Source: Streptomyces sp. NRRL F-6131 | Lineage (GTDB): Bacteria; Actinomycetota; Actinomycetes; Streptomycetales; Streptomycetaceae | Direction of reading: 5' to 3' | Assembly (NCBI GenBank): GCA_000719695.1 | Contig: JOHN01000033.1 | Location: forward strand, 32,232 to 96,231 | Length of the DNA: 64,000 bases | Shown: one piece after another, positions 33,373 to 44,419 of the stretch | Layout: each line of letters opens with the position of its first letter | How positions within the stretch are numbered: position 1 is the first letter of the stretch | Notes under the pieces: generated by a model | Seen by the model: the letters and a program-made list of their open reading frames with translations, nothing else | Databases searched by the model: none | Told to the model about the DNA's origin: nothing | Translations under genes and position numbers: made by a program

Positions 33373-34950
33373 GTGAGCACTGATTTCCCCGAGTTGACCC
33401 CGGTGTCGGACGCGGACGACCTCCCGTCGGCACCCGTCAACCCGCTTCGTGACCCCTCCGACCGGCGGCTCCCGCGCATCGCGGGGCCGTCCGGCCTGGT
33501 GATCTTCGGAGTCACCGGCGACCTGTCCCGCAAGAAGCTCATGCCGGCCATCTACGACCTGGCCAACCGCGGCCTGCTGCCGCCGGGCTTCTCGCTCGTC
33601 GGCTTCGCCCGCCGCGAGTGGAAGGACGAGGACTTCGCGCAGGAGGTCCACGACGCGGTCAAGGAGCACGCCCGCACCCCCTTCCGCGAGGAGGTCTGGC
33701 AGCAGCTCGCCAAGGGCATGCGCTTCGTCCACGGAACCTTCGACGACGACGACGCCTTCGACAAGCTCCGCGAGACCATCGAGGAGCTCGACAAGGCGCA
33801 GGGCACCGGCGGCAACTTCGCCTTCTACCTGTCCGTCCCGCCGAAGTTCTTCCCGACCGTCGTCCAGCAGCTCAAGAAGCACGGCCTGGCCGACCCTCCG
33901 AAGGGCTCCTGGCGCCGCGCCGTCATCGAGAAGCCGTTCGGCCACGACCTGGAGTCCGCCCAGGAGCTGAACCGGATCGTCCACGAGGTCTTCCCCCGGG
34001 ACGAGGTCTTCCGGATCGACCACTACCTGGGCAAGGAGACGGTCCAGAACATCCTGGCGCTCCGCTTCGCCAACCAGATGTTCGAGCCGATCTGGAACCG
34101 GTCGTACGTCGACCACGTGCAGATCACCATGGCCGAGGACATCGGCATCGGCGGCCGGGCCGGCTACTACGACGGCATCGGCTCGGCGCGCGACGTCATC
34201 CAGAACCACCTGCTCCAGCTGATGGCGCTCACCGCCATCGAGGAGCCGGCGTCCTTCCACCCGAAGGCGCTGGTCGCTGAGAAGCTCAAGGTGCTGAGCG
34301 CGGTCAAGCTCCCCGCCGACCTGGGCAGCCACACCGTGCGCGCCCAGTACACGGCCGGCTGGCAGGGCGGCGAGGAGGTCGGCGGCTACCTCGACGAGGA
34401 CGGCATCGACCCGGACTCCAAGACCGACACCTACGCGGCCATCAAGCTGGAGATCAACAACCGCCGCTGGGCGGGCGTGCCGTTCTACCTGCGCACCGGC
34501 AAGCGGCTGGGCCGCCGGGTCACCGAGATCGCGGTGGTCTTCCAGCGCGCCCCGTACCTGCCGTTCGACTCCTACGCGACCGAGGAGCTGGGGCAGAACG
34601 CCCTGGTGATCCGGGTGCAGCCGGACGAGGGCGTCACCGTGCGGTTCGGCTCCAAGGTGCCGGGCACCTCCTTCGAGGTGCGGGACGTCACGATGGACTT
34701 CGCCTACGGCGAGTCCTTCACCGAGTCCTCCCCGGAGGCGTACGAGCGGCTCATCCTCGACGTGCTGCTCGGCGACGCCAACCTCTTCCCGCGCCACCAG
34801 GAGGTCGAGCTCTCCTGGCAGATCCTCGACCCGATCGAGCGGTACTGGGACACCCACGGCAAGCCCGCGGAGTACGCGGCCGGCACCTGGGGGCCGGTCG
34901 AGGCGGACGAGATGCTCGCACAAGACGGCAGGAGCTGGCGCCGGCCATGA
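33373..34950 (+). CDS. zwf: glucose-6-phosphate 1-dehydrogenase
   Basis: A 525-residue dehydrogenase making 6-phosphogluconolactone and NADPH. A 35-residue N-terminal extension precedes FGVTGDLSRKKL, the nucleotide-binding loop, near 45-56. IEKPFGHDL near 185 and RIDHYLGKETVQN near 213-225 are the substrate and catalytic segments, with the catalytic His a little further on. Start is GTG with a weak ribosome site. Its last bases overlap the opcA ATG, so the enzyme and its assembly factor are coupled. Confidence 0.97.
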   Translation: MSTDFPELTPVSDADDLPSAPVNPLRDPSDRRLPRIAGPSGLVIFGVTGDLSRKKLMPAIYDLANRGLLPPGFSLVGFARREWKDEDFAQEVHDAVKEHARTPFREEVWQQLAKGMRFVHGTFDDDDAFDKLRETIEELDKAQGTGGNFAFYLSVPPKFFPTVVQQLKKHGLADPPKGSWRRAVIEKPFGHDLESAQELNRIVHEVFPRDEVFRIDHYLGKETVQNILALRFANQMFEPIWNRSYVDHVQITMAEDIGIGGRAGYYDGIGSARDVIQNHLLQLMALTAIEEPASFHPKALVAEKLKVLSAVKLPADLGSHTVRAQYTAGWQGGEEVGGYLDEDGIDPDSKTDTYAAIKLEINNRRWAGVPFYLRTGKRLGRRVTEIAVVFQRAPYLPFDSYATEELGQNALVIRVQPDEGVTVRFGSKVPGTSFEVRDVTMDFAYGESFTESSPEAYERLILDVLLGDANLFPRHQEVELSWQILDPIERYWDTHGKPAEYAAGTWGPVEADEMLAQDGRSWRRP

Positions 34951-36029
34951 AGATCGACCTCACGGACACCACGTCCAGCAAGATCAACGCAGCGCTCATG
35001 GAGGCGCGCCGGGCCAGTGGCTCGACGGCCGCCGGCATGGTGCTCACCCTGGTGATCGTGACCGACGAGGGCAGCGCGTACGACGCCCTCAAGGCCGCCA
35101 ACGACGCCTCCCGCGAGCACCCCTCGCGCACCCTGGCGGTCATCAAGCGCGCCGGGCGCTCGCCCCGGGCCCGCGCCGAGACCCGCCTGGACGCCGAGAT
35201 CCTGGTCGGCTCCGACGCCGGCTCCGGCGAAACGGTCATCCTGCGGATGCACGGCGAACTCGCCGCGCACGCCCAGTCGGTCGTCCTGCCGCTGCTGCTG
35301 CCGGACGCCCCGGTGGTGGTCTGGTGGCCGGAGAACGCGCCGCTGCACCCGGCGCAGGACCCCCTGGGCGCGCTCGCCCAGCGCCGGATCACCGACGCGG
35401 TCACCGCCGAGTCGCCGGTCGGCCAGCTCGCCCAGCGGGCCCAGAGCTACACCCCGGGCGACACCGACCTGGCCTGGACCCGGATCACCGGCTGGCGCTC
35501 GATGCTGGCCGCCGCGCTGGACCAGCGGCCGTCCACGATCACCTCCGCGGCGGTCGAGGGCGAGTCGTACAACCCCAGCGTCGAGCTGCTCGGCCTGTGG
35601 CTGCACACCCGGCTGCACGTGCCGGTCGAGCGGGTCGTCACCAACGGCCCGGGCATCACCGCGGTGCACCTGCGCACCACCGGCGGGGACATCACCCTGG
35701 ACCGCCCGGACGGCCTGATGGGCACCCTGTCGATGCCCGGCTCGCCGGACCGCCAGGTGGCCCTCAAGCGGCGCGAGACCGCGGAGCTGATCGCCGAGGA
35801 GCTGCGCCGGCTCGACCCGGACGACATCTACGCGGCGGCCGTGCGCACCCCGGTGGAGCGGCTCAAGGAGCCGGACGCCGCCGAGGTGGCGGCCGCGGCC
35901 GCGAAGGCCGGCGAAGCCGGCGAGGAGGCCGTCGCCGCCGAGGCGGAGGCCGCCGCCGACCCGGCCCCGGCGAGCGGCGGCAGCGGCCGCAAGACCGCCG
36001 CCAAGCGCGCCAGGAAGGCCGACGCGTGA
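34947..36029 (+). CDS. opcA: OpcA, G6PDH assembly/activator protein
   Basis: A 360-residue OpcA. The family allosterically activates or assembles glucose-6-phosphate dehydrogenase. The sequence matches the usual actinobacterial layout: IDLTDTTSSKINAALMEARR at the N-terminus, PDAPVVVWWPENAPLHPAQDPLG near 115-137, RITDAVTAE shortly after. The C-terminal 50 residues form an Ala/Glu tail ending in a basic KTAAKRARKADA. Overlaps zwf by 4 bp and pgl by 4 bp, so the three are translated together. Confidence 0.94.
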   Translation: MKIDLTDTTSSKINAALMEARRASGSTAAGMVLTLVIVTDEGSAYDALKAANDASREHPSRTLAVIKRAGRSPRARAETRLDAEILVGSDAGSGETVILRMHGELAAHAQSVVLPLLLPDAPVVVWWPENAPLHPAQDPLGALAQRRITDAVTAESPVGQLAQRAQSYTPGDTDLAWTRITGWRSMLAAALDQRPSTITSAAVEGESYNPSVELLGLWLHTRLHVPVERVVTNGPGITAVHLRTTGGDITLDRPDGLMGTLSMPGSPDRQVALKRRETAELIAEELRRLDPDDIYAAAVRTPVERLKEPDAAEVAAAAAKAGEAGEEAVAAEAEAAADPAPASGGSGRKTAAKRARKADA

Positions 36030-36829
36030 GCGCGGCCACCCCGCAGCTGGTCGTCCACCGGGACAAGGAGCTGATGGCCCAGGCGGCCGCGGCCCGGCTG
36101 ATCACCCGGATCGTGGACGCCCAGGCCGCCCGCGGCACCGCCTCGGTGGTGCTCACCGGCGGACGCAACGGCAACGCCCTGCTGGCCGCGATCGCCGCCT
36201 CCCCGGCGCGCGACGCGGTCGACTGGGCGCGGCTGGACCTCTGGTGGGGCGACGAGCGGTTCCTGCCCTCCGGCGACCCGGAGCGCAATGTCGTCCAGGC
36301 CCGCGCCGAGCTGCTGGACGCCGTCCCGCTCGACCCGGCGCGGGTGCACGCGATGCCTGCCTCGGACGGCGTCGACGGCTCGGACGTGGACGCCGCGGCG
36401 GCCCGCTACGCGGAGGAGCTGGCCAGGGCGGCCGGGGCCCCGCGGTCGTCCGGCGCGTCCCGGATCGGGGTGCCGGCCTTCGACGTGCTGCTGCTCGGCG
36501 TCGGCCCGGACACCCATGTCGCCTCGCTGTTCCCGGAGCACCCGGGCGTGCGGGAGACCGAGCTGACGGTGGTCGGTGTGCGCGGCGCGCCGAAGCCGCC
36601 GCCGACCCGGATCTCGCTCACCCTCCCGGCGATCCGCGCGGCCCGCGAGGTCTGGCTGCTGGCCGCCGGCGAGGACAAGGCGGACGCGGTCGCGCTCGCC
36701 CTGTCCGGCCCCGGGGAGCTCCAGGCGCCCGCCTCCGGCGCGCACGGCACCGGCCGCACCCTGTGGCTGCTGGACCGCGCCGCCGCGGACCGGCTGCCGC
36801 CCCAGCTGTACCCCCCGGCCTCGGCCTGA
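36026..36829 (+). CDS. pgl: 6-phosphogluconolactonase
   Basis: A 267-residue DevB-type lactonase, hydrolysing the product of Zwf to 6-phosphogluconate. VLTGGRNGNALLAAI near 43 is the phosphate-binding start. LWWGDERFLPSGDPERN near 72-88 is the family signature, with the catalytic His nearby in GVGPDTHVASLFPEHPG near 155. Start is GTG inside the opcA stop. Last gene of the pentose-phosphate run, followed by a long hairpin. Confidence 0.95.
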   Translation: MSAATPQLVVHRDKELMAQAAAARLITRIVDAQAARGTASVVLTGGRNGNALLAAIAASPARDAVDWARLDLWWGDERFLPSGDPERNVVQARAELLDAVPLDPARVHAMPASDGVDGSDVDAAAARYAEELARAAGAPRSSGASRIGVPAFDVLLLGVGPDTHVASLFPEHPGVRETELTVVGVRGAPKPPPTRISLTLPAIRAAREVWLLAAGEDKADAVALALSGPGELQAPASGAHGTGRTLWLLDRAAADRLPPQLYPPASA

Positions 36830-36865
36830 GACCGGAAGGCCCGAGGCCAGGAGGCCCGAGGCCGG

Positions 36866-36912
36866 GAACACCGAAGGGCGCCACCCGTCACGGGTGGCGC
36901 CCTTCGGTGTTC
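36866..36912. terminator. 22-bp perfect hairpin between pgl and the RbpA-like gene
   Basis: 22-bp arms (36866-36887 and 36891-36912) around TCA. Converging genes share it. Confidence 0.88.
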
Positions 36913-36918
36913 GCCTGC

Positions 36919-37254
36919 TCAGATCTCGCCGCGGAGCTTGGCCAGCGCCTCGGCCAGGATCGCCTCGCCGTCGGCGTCGGTGCGCCGCTCGCGGACGTAG
37001 GCGAGGTGGGTCTTGTACGGCTCGTTGCGGGACGGCGCGGGCGGGTTGTGCTCGTCCTGCCCGGCCGGGAAGCCGCAGCGCGGGCAGTCCCAGGTGTCCG
37101 GGATGACCGCTTCGGCCGCGAAGCTCGGCCGGGTCTCGTGCTTGTTGGCACACCAGAAGGAGATCCGGTTGCGGGGGGCGGATTCGCCGCGCTCCGCCTC
37201 ACCCATCGGGCCGGCTCCGACCCTGCTGCCACGGATGGCGTTGCCACTTGCCAC
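36919..37254 (-). CDS. RbpA-family RNA polymerase-binding protein (probable RbpB paralogue)
   Basis: A 111-residue RbpA-like protein. RbpA binds RNA polymerase and the principal sigma factors in actinobacteria. The zinc-ribbon-like core is FWCANKHETRPSFAAEAVIP near 33-52 and WDCPRCGFPAG near 56-66. A basic linker and a C-terminal helix (TDADGEAILAEALAKLRGEI) follow, where the sigma-interaction domain lies. The sequence differs from the main Streptomyces RbpA at many positions, so it looks like the second copy (RbpB). A TACACT hexamer (minus strand, at 37321-37326) could be its -10. Confidence 0.85.
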   Translation of the reverse strand: MASGNAIRGSRVGAGPMGEAERGESAPRNRISFWCANKHETRPSFAAEAVIPDTWDCPRCGFPAGQDEHNPPAPSRNEPYKTHLAYVRERRTDADGEAILAEALAKLRGEI

Positions 37255-37411
37255 GGTCTGACTCCCTGCGTGCTGGTGCGCCGACGCGCCGCGATGCGCG
37301 TCGGTGGCGAAAGTCGTCCTAGTGTAAGCAGGAGTTAAGGTTGCGCCACCACCGGCTCCGCCCCGGACCTTTCCAGAATAGGCCGCGGGGCGACGGGGCG
37401 TCAGAGGTATG

Positions 37412-37648
37412 TCAGCTCTTGTACTTCAGGACCATGCTGAGCACGATCACGCAGGCGAACCAGCCGAGGCCGACCACGATCGTGATGCGGTCCAGGTTGC
37501 GCTCGGCGACCGCCGAGCCGCCGCCGGTGGACATCGCGCCGCCACCGAACATGTCCGACAGGCCGCCGCCCTTCCCCTTGTGCAGGAGCACCAGGAGGAT
37601 CATCAGCAGGCTGAAGACGATCAGGGCAATCGAGAACCCGAGAACCAC
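37412..37648 (-). CDS. secG: preprotein translocase subunit SecG
   Basis: A 78-residue membrane protein of the SecYEG channel. GTG 37648 gives VVLGFSIALIVFSLLMILLVLLHKG at the N-terminus, the first membrane helix. GKGGGLSDMFGGG near 25 is the SecG loop. A second helix (ITIVVGLGWFACVIVLSMVL) ends the protein. The upstream in-frame ATG would add 15 charged residues not typical of SecG. It follows tpiA after a hairpin. Confidence 0.92.
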   Translation of the reverse strand: MVLGFSIALIVFSLLMILLVLLHKGKGGGLSDMFGGGAMSTGGGSAVAERNLDRITIVVGLGWFACVIVLSMVLKYKS

Positions 37649-37680
37649 GACGGGACCAACTCTCTCGTATCTTCGGCGAA

Positions 37681-37711
37681 GGGGCCGGACCACGCCAGGT
37701 GGTCCGGCCCC
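37681..37711 (-). terminator. 13-bp hairpin between tpiA and secG
   Basis: GGGGCCGGACCAC and its complement around a 5-nt loop, 25 bp after the tpiA stop. Confidence 0.7.
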
Positions 37712-37735
37712 AAAGCCTACGTTGCTGCGGCGGCG

Positions 37736-38521
37736 TTAGCCTACTGCCTGCTCACGGTACCGCACGATCTTGACGAACTCCTCGGCGTCCAGCGAGGCAC
37801 CGCCGATCAGGCCGCCGTCGACGTCCGGCTTGGCCATCAGGCCGGCCGCGCTCGACGACTTCACCGAACCGCCGTACAGCACGCGGACCTTGCCGGCCAG
37901 CGCGGCGTCGTACAGCTCGGCGATCCGGGCGCGGATCGCGGCGCAGACCTCCTGGGCGTCCTCGGGGGTCGCCACCTCGCCGGTGCCGATCGCCCAGACC
38001 GGCTCGTAGGCGACCACGACGGACTCGGCCTGGGCGGCCGGGACGTCCTGGAGGGCGCCGTCGAGCTGGGCCAGCGTGTACTCGACGTGGGTGCCGGCCT
38101 TGCGGACGTCCAGCGGCTCGCCGATGCAGAGGATCGGGGTGATCCCGCTGCGGTAGGCGGCCTTGACCTTGGCGTTGACGATCTCCTCGTCCTCGCCGTG
38201 GTACTGGCGGCGCTCCGAGTGGCCGATCACCGCGTAGGTGCACTTCAGCTTGGACAGCATCGGGCCGGAGACCTCGCCGGTGTAGGCACCGGAGTCGTGC
38301 TGCGAGATGTCCTGCGAGCCGTACTTGATCTTCAGCTTGTCGCCGTCGACCAGGGTCTGCACCGAGCGGAGGTCGGTGAACGGCACGAGGACGGCCACCT
38401 CGACCGCCTCGTAGTCCTTGTCGGCCAGCGCGAAGGCCAGCTTCTGGGTGTGCTGGATGGCCTCGAGGTGGTTGAGGTTCATCTTCCAGTTGCCCGCCAT
38501 CAGCGGGAGACGCTCAGTCAT
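37736..38521 (-). CDS. tpiA: triosephosphate isomerase
   Basis: A 261-residue TIM barrel that interconverts the two triose phosphates of glycolysis. GNWKMN at 10-15 carries the catalytic Lys. [12 protein letters not shown] near 100 carries the catalytic His. [11 protein letters not shown] near 168 is the family signature with the catalytic Glu. [10 protein letters not shown] near 214 binds phosphate. It starts 7 bp after the pgk stop, so the two are one unit. Confidence 0.97.
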   Translation of the reverse strand: MTERLPLMAGNWKMNLNHLEAIQHTQKLAFALADKDYEAVEVAVLVPFTDLRSVQTLVDGDKLKIKYGSQDISQHDSGAYTGEVSGPMLSKLKCTYAVIGHSERRQYHGEDEEIVNAKVKAAYRSGITPILCIGEPLDVRKAGTHVEYTLAQLDGALQDVPAAQAESVVVAYEPVWAIGTGEVATPEDAQEVCAAIRARIAELYDAALAGKVRVLYGGSVKSSSAAGLMAKPDVDGGLIGGASLDAEEFVKIVRYREQAVG

Positions 38522-38527
38522 GCGTGA

Positions 38528-39733
38528 TCAGCCTTCCAGTGCGGCGAGACCGGGGAGGGTCTTGCCCTCCAGGTACTCGAGGCTCGCGCCACCGCCGGTC
38601 GAGATGTGCCCGAACTTCGTCTCGTCGAAGCCCAGGATGCGGACGGCCGCGGCGGAGTCGCCGCCGCCGACCACGGAGAACGCGTCGCTGTCCAGCAGGG
38701 CCTGCGCGACGGCCTTGGTGCCCTCGGCGAAGGCGGGGTGCTCGAAGACGCCCACCGGACCGTTCCAGAACACCGTCCTCGCGTCGGCCAGCTTCGCCGC
38801 GAACAGCTCGCGGGTCTTCGGGCCGATGTCCAGGCCCTCCTTGTCGGCCGGGATCCGGTCGGCGTCGACGACCTCGAAGTCCTCGACCGGCTTGTGCGTC
38901 TTGGTGTCGGGGAAGCTCGCGGAGATCGCGACGTCCACCGGCAGTACGAACTCGACGCCGTTCTGCTTCCCGCGCTCCAGGTACTCCAGAACGGTCGGGA
39001 CCTGGTCCTTCTGCAGCAGCGAGATGCCGACCTCGTGGCCGAGCGCGTACAGGAAGGTGTACGCCATGCCGCCGCCGATCAGGATGCGGTCGGCCTTGCC
39101 GAGCAGGTTGTCGATCACCCCGACCTTGTCGGAGACCTTGGAGCCGCCGAGCACCACCACGTAGGGGCGCTCGACCTCCTCGGTGAGGCGCTTGAGCACG
39201 TCCACCTCGGCGGCGATCAGGTCGCCGACCGCGTGCGGCAGCAGGGCCGGCAGGTCGAACACCGAGGCGTGCTTGCGGTGCACCGCACCGAAGCCGTCGC
39301 CCACGTAGAGGTCGGCCAGCGCGGCGAGCTGCTCGGCGAAGGCCCGGCGCTCGGCGTCGTCCTTGCTGGTCTCCCCGGCGTTGAAGCGCAGGTTCTCGAG
39401 CAGCGTGACCTCGCCGTCGGCCAGGGCGGCGACGGTGGCCTTCGCGCTCTCGCCCACGGTGTCGGTCGCGAACGCGACCGGCCGGCCGAGGACCTCGCCG
39501 AGGCGGGCGGCCACCGGCGCGAGGGAGAACTGCGGGTCCGGCGCGCCCTTGGGGCGGCCGAGGTGGGAGGCGACGACGACCTTCGCGCCGCGCTCGACGA
39601 GCTTGGCGATGGTCGGGGCGACGGCACGGATCCGGCCGTCGTCGGTGATCGTGCCGTCGGAAAGCGGAACGTTCAGGTCCGCGCGCACGAACACGCGCCT
39701 ACCGGCGACGTCCAGATCTTCGATGGTCTTCAC
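38528..39733 (-). CDS. pgk: phosphoglycerate kinase
   Basis: A 401-residue kinase making ATP and 3-phosphoglycerate. GTG 39733 has AGGAG upstream and gives the usual MKTIEDLDVAGRRVFVRADLNVPL start. HLGRPKG near 58 and VVLGGSKVSDKVGVIDNLL near 195 are substrate and ATP regions. VVGGGDSAAAVR near 365 is the C-terminal nucleotide loop. Middle gene of gap-pgk-tpiA, with a hairpin separating gap from pgk. Confidence 0.97.
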   Translation of the reverse strand: MKTIEDLDVAGRRVFVRADLNVPLSDGTITDDGRIRAVAPTIAKLVERGAKVVVASHLGRPKGAPDPQFSLAPVAARLGEVLGRPVAFATDTVGESAKATVAALADGEVTLLENLRFNAGETSKDDAERRAFAEQLAALADLYVGDGFGAVHRKHASVFDLPALLPHAVGDLIAAEVDVLKRLTEEVERPYVVVLGGSKVSDKVGVIDNLLGKADRILIGGGMAYTFLYALGHEVGISLLQKDQVPTVLEYLERGKQNGVEFVLPVDVAISASFPDTKTHKPVEDFEVVDADRIPADKEGLDIGPKTRELFAAKLADARTVFWNGPVGVFEHPAFAEGTKAVAQALLDSDAFSVVGGGDSAAAVRILGFDETKFGHISTGGGASLEYLEGKTLPGLAALEG

Positions 39734-39815
39734 GGTCTTCGGTCTCCTGGCGAGATGGTGGAGCAGGGGACGACACAACGCTGTGCCGTCCATGGGGAGT
39801 TGAGGGTGCGCAGAC

Positions 39816-39856
39816 GGAGGGCCCGGTCGGCTTCGCACATGCCTTCCGGGCCCTCC
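39816..39856 (-). terminator. hairpin between gap and pgk
   Basis: GGAGGGCCCGG and its complement around a 19-nt loop, with a C run after it. It may set the relative level of the two genes. Confidence 0.55.
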
Positions 39857-39884
39857 CCCCTACTTCACGTCAGCTCCCGCTGCG

Positions 39885-41223
<1,339 letters not shown>

Positions 41224-42204
41224 TCAGTTGAGCGCCATCTCGTCGGTGAGGTTGGCCTCGGTGCTCGGCAGGCCGAGCTCGGAGGCGCGCTTGTCGGCCA
41301 TCGCCAGCAGTCGGCGGATCCGGCCGGCCACCGCGTCCTTGGTCAACGGCGGGTCGGCGAGCGCGCCGAGCTCCTCCAGCGAGGCCTGCTTGTGCTGCAT
41401 CCGCAGCTGGCCGGCCGCGGCCAGGTGCTCGGGCACCTCGTCGCCGAGGATCTCCAGCGCGCGGGCCACCCGGGCGCCGGCCGCCACCGCGGCCCGGGCC
41501 GAGCGGCGCAGGTTGGCGTCGTCGAAGTTGGCCAGCCGGTTGGCGGTGGCCCGCACCTCGCGGCGCATCCGGCGCTCCTCCCAGGCCAGCACCGACTCGT
41601 GCGCGCCGAGCCGGGTGAGCAGCGCGCCGATCGCGTCGCCGTCGCGGATCACCACCCGGTCGACCCCGCGCACCTCGCGGGCCTTGGCCGGGATGCCGAG
41701 CCGGCGGGCGGCGCCGACCAGGGCGAGGGCCGCCTCCGAACCGGGGCAGGTGATCTCCAGCGAGGACGAGCGGCCCGGCTCGGTGAGCGAGCCGTGGGCG
41801 AGGAAGGCACCGCGCCAGGCCGCCTCGGCGTCGCAGGTGGCGCCCGAGACGACGGCCGGCGGCAGACCGCGGATGGGGCGGCCGCGGCCGTCCACGAGAC
41901 CGGTCTGGCGGGCGAGCAGCTCGCCGTCCTTGACCACCCGGACCACGTAGCGGCTGCCGCGCCGCAGGCCGCCGGGGGCCATCACGACCAGGTCCGAGGA
42001 GTGTCCGAAGATCTCCAGCAGGTCCTTGCGCAGGCGCCGTGCGGCGGCTCCGGTGTCGAGCTCCGCCTCGATCACGATGCGGCCGCTCACGATGTGCAGC
42101 CCGCCCGCGAAACGCAGGATCGCCGACACCTCCGCCTTGCGGCAGCAGGCCCGGGTGACCGGGAGCCGGCTGATTTCGTCCTTCACCGCTGGAGTCATCG
42201 CCAT
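41224..42204 (-). CDS. whiA: sporulation regulator WhiA
   Basis: A 326-residue WhiA, which with WhiB switches growing hyphae to sporulation septation in Streptomyces. The N-terminal half is the LAGLIDADG-like domain ([17 protein letters not shown] near 20-36, then [17 protein letters not shown]). The C-terminal HTH is near 280-305 ([26 protein letters not shown]). Its start overlaps the yvcK-type stop by 10 bp. Length and order match Streptomyces homologues. Confidence 0.96.
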   Translation of the reverse strand: MAMTPAVKDEISRLPVTRACCRKAEVSAILRFAGGLHIVSGRIVIEAELDTGAAARRLRKDLLEIFGHSSDLVVMAPGGLRRGSRYVVRVVKDGELLARQTGLVDGRGRPIRGLPPAVVSGATCDAEAAWRGAFLAHGSLTEPGRSSSLEITCPGSEAALALVGAARRLGIPAKAREVRGVDRVVIRDGDAIGALLTRLGAHESVLAWEERRMRREVRATANRLANFDDANLRRSARAAVAAGARVARALEILGDEVPEHLAAAGQLRMQHKQASLEELGALADPPLTKDAVAGRIRRLLAMADKRASELGLPSTEANLTDEMALN

Positions 42205-43325
42205 GGCCCGATCCTTCCATGTGTCCGGAAAATCCGGTCGTACGCGGCGGCCAAGAGCTCCGGGTCGTGTCGCGGCGTGCCGTCGGTACGGGCGACCCGG
42301 CCGAGCACCAGGGAGGCTCCCATCCGCTCGGCGGCCTTCTCCAGACCGGCCAGGTCGGCCAGGCCGAAGGCACCGCCGGTGACGGCGCGCTCGTCCACCA
42401 GGATCGCATCCACCGCGAGGTCCGGAGCGTGGTCGGCGATGACGTCCAGATGACGCTGCGGGGTGAAGCCCTCGGTCTCGCCGGGCTGCGGGGCCAGGTT
42501 GAGGGTGAGCAGCCGGCGGGCGCGGGTCTCCACCAGGGCCTTCGCCAGCTCGGGCACCAGCAGGTGCGGCAGCACGCTGGTGAACCAGGATCCGGGGCCC
42601 AGGACGACCCAGTCCGCCTCCCGGACCGCGACGACCGCCTCCGGCACGGCGGGCGGCTCGTCCGGGACGAGCCGGACGGACTGCACGGTGCCGGGAGTGA
42701 CCGCCACGCTGGCCTGGCCGCGGACGGCGCCCAGCTCGGCCGGGAAGGCCGGGTCGTGACCCCGGACTATCGCCTCGATGTCCAGCGGCACCGCCGACAT
42801 CGGCAGCACCCGGCCCTGGACGTTGAGCAGCCGGCCGACCCAGTCCAGGGCGGCCACCGGGTCCCCGAGCTTCTCCCAGAGCGCGACGATCAGCAGGTTG
42901 CCGACCGCGTGGCCGCCCAGCTCGCCGGTGCCGGTGAAGCGCTGCTGGATCACCTCGGACCAGGTGCGGCCCCAGTCGTCGTCGCCGCAGAGCGCGGCCA
43001 GCGCCTTGCGGAGGTCGCCGGGCGGCAGCACGCCGAGCTCCTCGCGGAGCCGGCCGCTGGAGCCGCCGTCGTCGGCGACGGTCACCACCGCCGTGAGGTC
43101 CGTGGTGAGCCGGCGCAGCGCGGAGAGCGAGGCGGACAGGCCCTGGCCGCCGCCGAGGGCGGTGATCCGCGGGGCCTGATTGGTCCTGGGCGTCTGGTGG
43201 GGACGGGCCGGGCCGGTGCGGGCCGCTCCGGTGCGGCTCCGGCCGGTCAGGACGGACCTGGCCGGGAGCCCGCTCCGGTCGGCGGTCTTGTTCTGCAGCT
43301 GCCGCCCGGGCACGTATCCCGTCAC
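42195..43325 (-). CDS. YvcK/CofD-type gluconeogenesis factor
   Basis: A 376-residue protein of the YvcK family, which binds UDP-sugars and affects carbon flow and cell-wall metabolism. [16 protein letters not shown] near 57 is the nucleotide-binding opening, with [27 protein letters not shown] near 83. [24 protein letters not shown] near 130 and [17 protein letters not shown] near 240 are family blocks. GTG 43325 was chosen over the upstream in-frame start because of GAGGTAG and the natural TGYVPG beginning. Between rapZ and whiA as in most actinomycetes. Confidence 0.9.
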   Translation of the reverse strand: MTGYVPGRQLQNKTADRSGLPARSVLTGRSRTGAARTGPARPHQTPRTNQAPRITALGGGQGLSASLSALRRLTTDLTAVVTVADDGGSSGRLREELGVLPPGDLRKALAALCGDDDWGRTWSEVIQQRFTGTGELGGHAVGNLLIVALWEKLGDPVAALDWVGRLLNVQGRVLPMSAVPLDIEAIVRGHDPAFPAELGAVRGQASVAVTPGTVQSVRLVPDEPPAVPEAVVAVREADWVVLGPGSWFTSVLPHLLVPELAKALVETRARRLLTLNLAPQPGETEGFTPQRHLDVIADHAPDLAVDAILVDERAVTGGAFGLADLAGLEKAAERMGASLVLGRVARTDGTPRHDPELLAAAYDRIFRTHGRIGPWR

Positions 43326-43389
43326 ACCTACCTCGCGTTCCTCTTGCCGGCCGCCGACCTCCGCCGGCGGCCCGGCAGCGGTGCGGCGG

Positions 43390-44301
43390 CTACTCCCGTC
43401 CCATGTCACGGTGGACGAGCACCGTTTCCACGCCGTCCGCGATGAGACGCTTCGTCAGGCGCTCGGACATCGCGACACTGCGGTGCTTGCCACCGGTGCA
43501 GCCTACGGCAAGGGTCATGTAACGCTTCCCCTCCCGGCGATAGCCCTCGGTGACAATGCGCAGCAGCTCGGCGTAGCCGTTGAGGAACTCGTTGGCCCCG
43601 GGCTGCTGGAACACGTAGTCGGCGACGTCCGCGTCGGTGCCGGTCCGGGCCCGCAGCTCCGGCACCCAGTGCGGGTTCGGCAGGAAGCGGCAGTCCACCA
43701 CGAGGTCGGCGTCGACCGGCAGGCCGTACTTGAAGCCGAAGGACATCACGGTGGCCCGCAGCTCGGGCTCGTCGTGGTCGGCGAACTGGGCGTCGAGCTT
43801 GGCGCGCAGCTGGTGGACGTTGAGGTTGGAGGTGTCGATCACCAGGTCGGCCTCGCCGCGCAGCTCGCGCAGCAGGTCGCGCTCCAGGGCGATGCCGTCG
43901 ACGATCCGGCCGTCGCCCTGCAGCGGGTGCGGGCGGCGCACGCTCTCGAAGCGGCGGACCAGGGCGTCGTCGGAGGACTCCAGGAAGACGACGCGCAGCC
44001 GCACGCCGCGCTTCTCCAGCTCGTCCAGCGAGGTCAGCAGGTCGTCGAAGAACTGCCGGCCGCGGACGTCCACGACGGCGCCGATCCGGGCGACGTTGCC
44101 CTGGGAGCGGGCGCCCAGGTCGACCATGGTCGGGATGAGGGCCGGCGGCAGGTTGTCCACGACGAACCAGCCCAGGTCCTCCAGGCACTTGGCGGCGGTG
44201 GAGCGACCCGCCCCGGACATGCCGGAGATGATCACCAGCTCCGGGGTGTTCTCGCCGCCGGCCTCGGGCCGGGCGGTCCCCCCGTAATCGGACACGGTCA
44301 C
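43390..44301 (-). CDS. rapZ: RapZ/YvcJ-family nucleotide-binding protein
   Basis: A 303-residue P-loop protein. In other bacteria RapZ relatives control amino-sugar synthesis through small RNAs or bind nucleotides and UDP-GlcNAc. Walker A is GMSGAGRST near 25. The C-terminal domain carries FKYGLPVDADLVVDCRFLPNPHWVPELR near 180 and the late GCTGGKHRSV near 270. GTG at 44301 has GGGGA upstream; GTG 44295 is an alternative. The target RNA system is not visible here. Confidence 0.92.
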   Translation of the reverse strand: MTVSDYGGTARPEAGGENTPELVIISGMSGAGRSTAAKCLEDLGWFVVDNLPPALIPTMVDLGARSQGNVARIGAVVDVRGRQFFDDLLTSLDELEKRGVRLRVVFLESSDDALVRRFESVRRPHPLQGDGRIVDGIALERDLLRELRGEADLVIDTSNLNVHQLRAKLDAQFADHDEPELRATVMSFGFKYGLPVDADLVVDCRFLPNPHWVPELRARTGTDADVADYVFQQPGANEFLNGYAELLRIVTEGYRREGKRYMTLAVGCTGGKHRSVAMSERLTKRLIADGVETVLVHRDMGRE

Positions 44302-44419
44302 TTCGGTTCCCCGCTCTCGGTGGTTCTGCTGTGGAGAACGCGCGTCGCGCGGGCATGCTTCCCGGTCCCACTCGGACGAGTGGGCGCGGGGCACGCCGGC
44401 TGACGGGCGGCGTCGGCCG

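Noticed and set aside
29986-34923. 1645-codon open frame on the minus strand opposite tkt-tal-zwf
   Set aside because: It mirrors the third-position GC of the real plus-strand genes. The forward frames encode clear enzymes with all motifs; the reverse product is Val/Gly/Asp repeats without domain.
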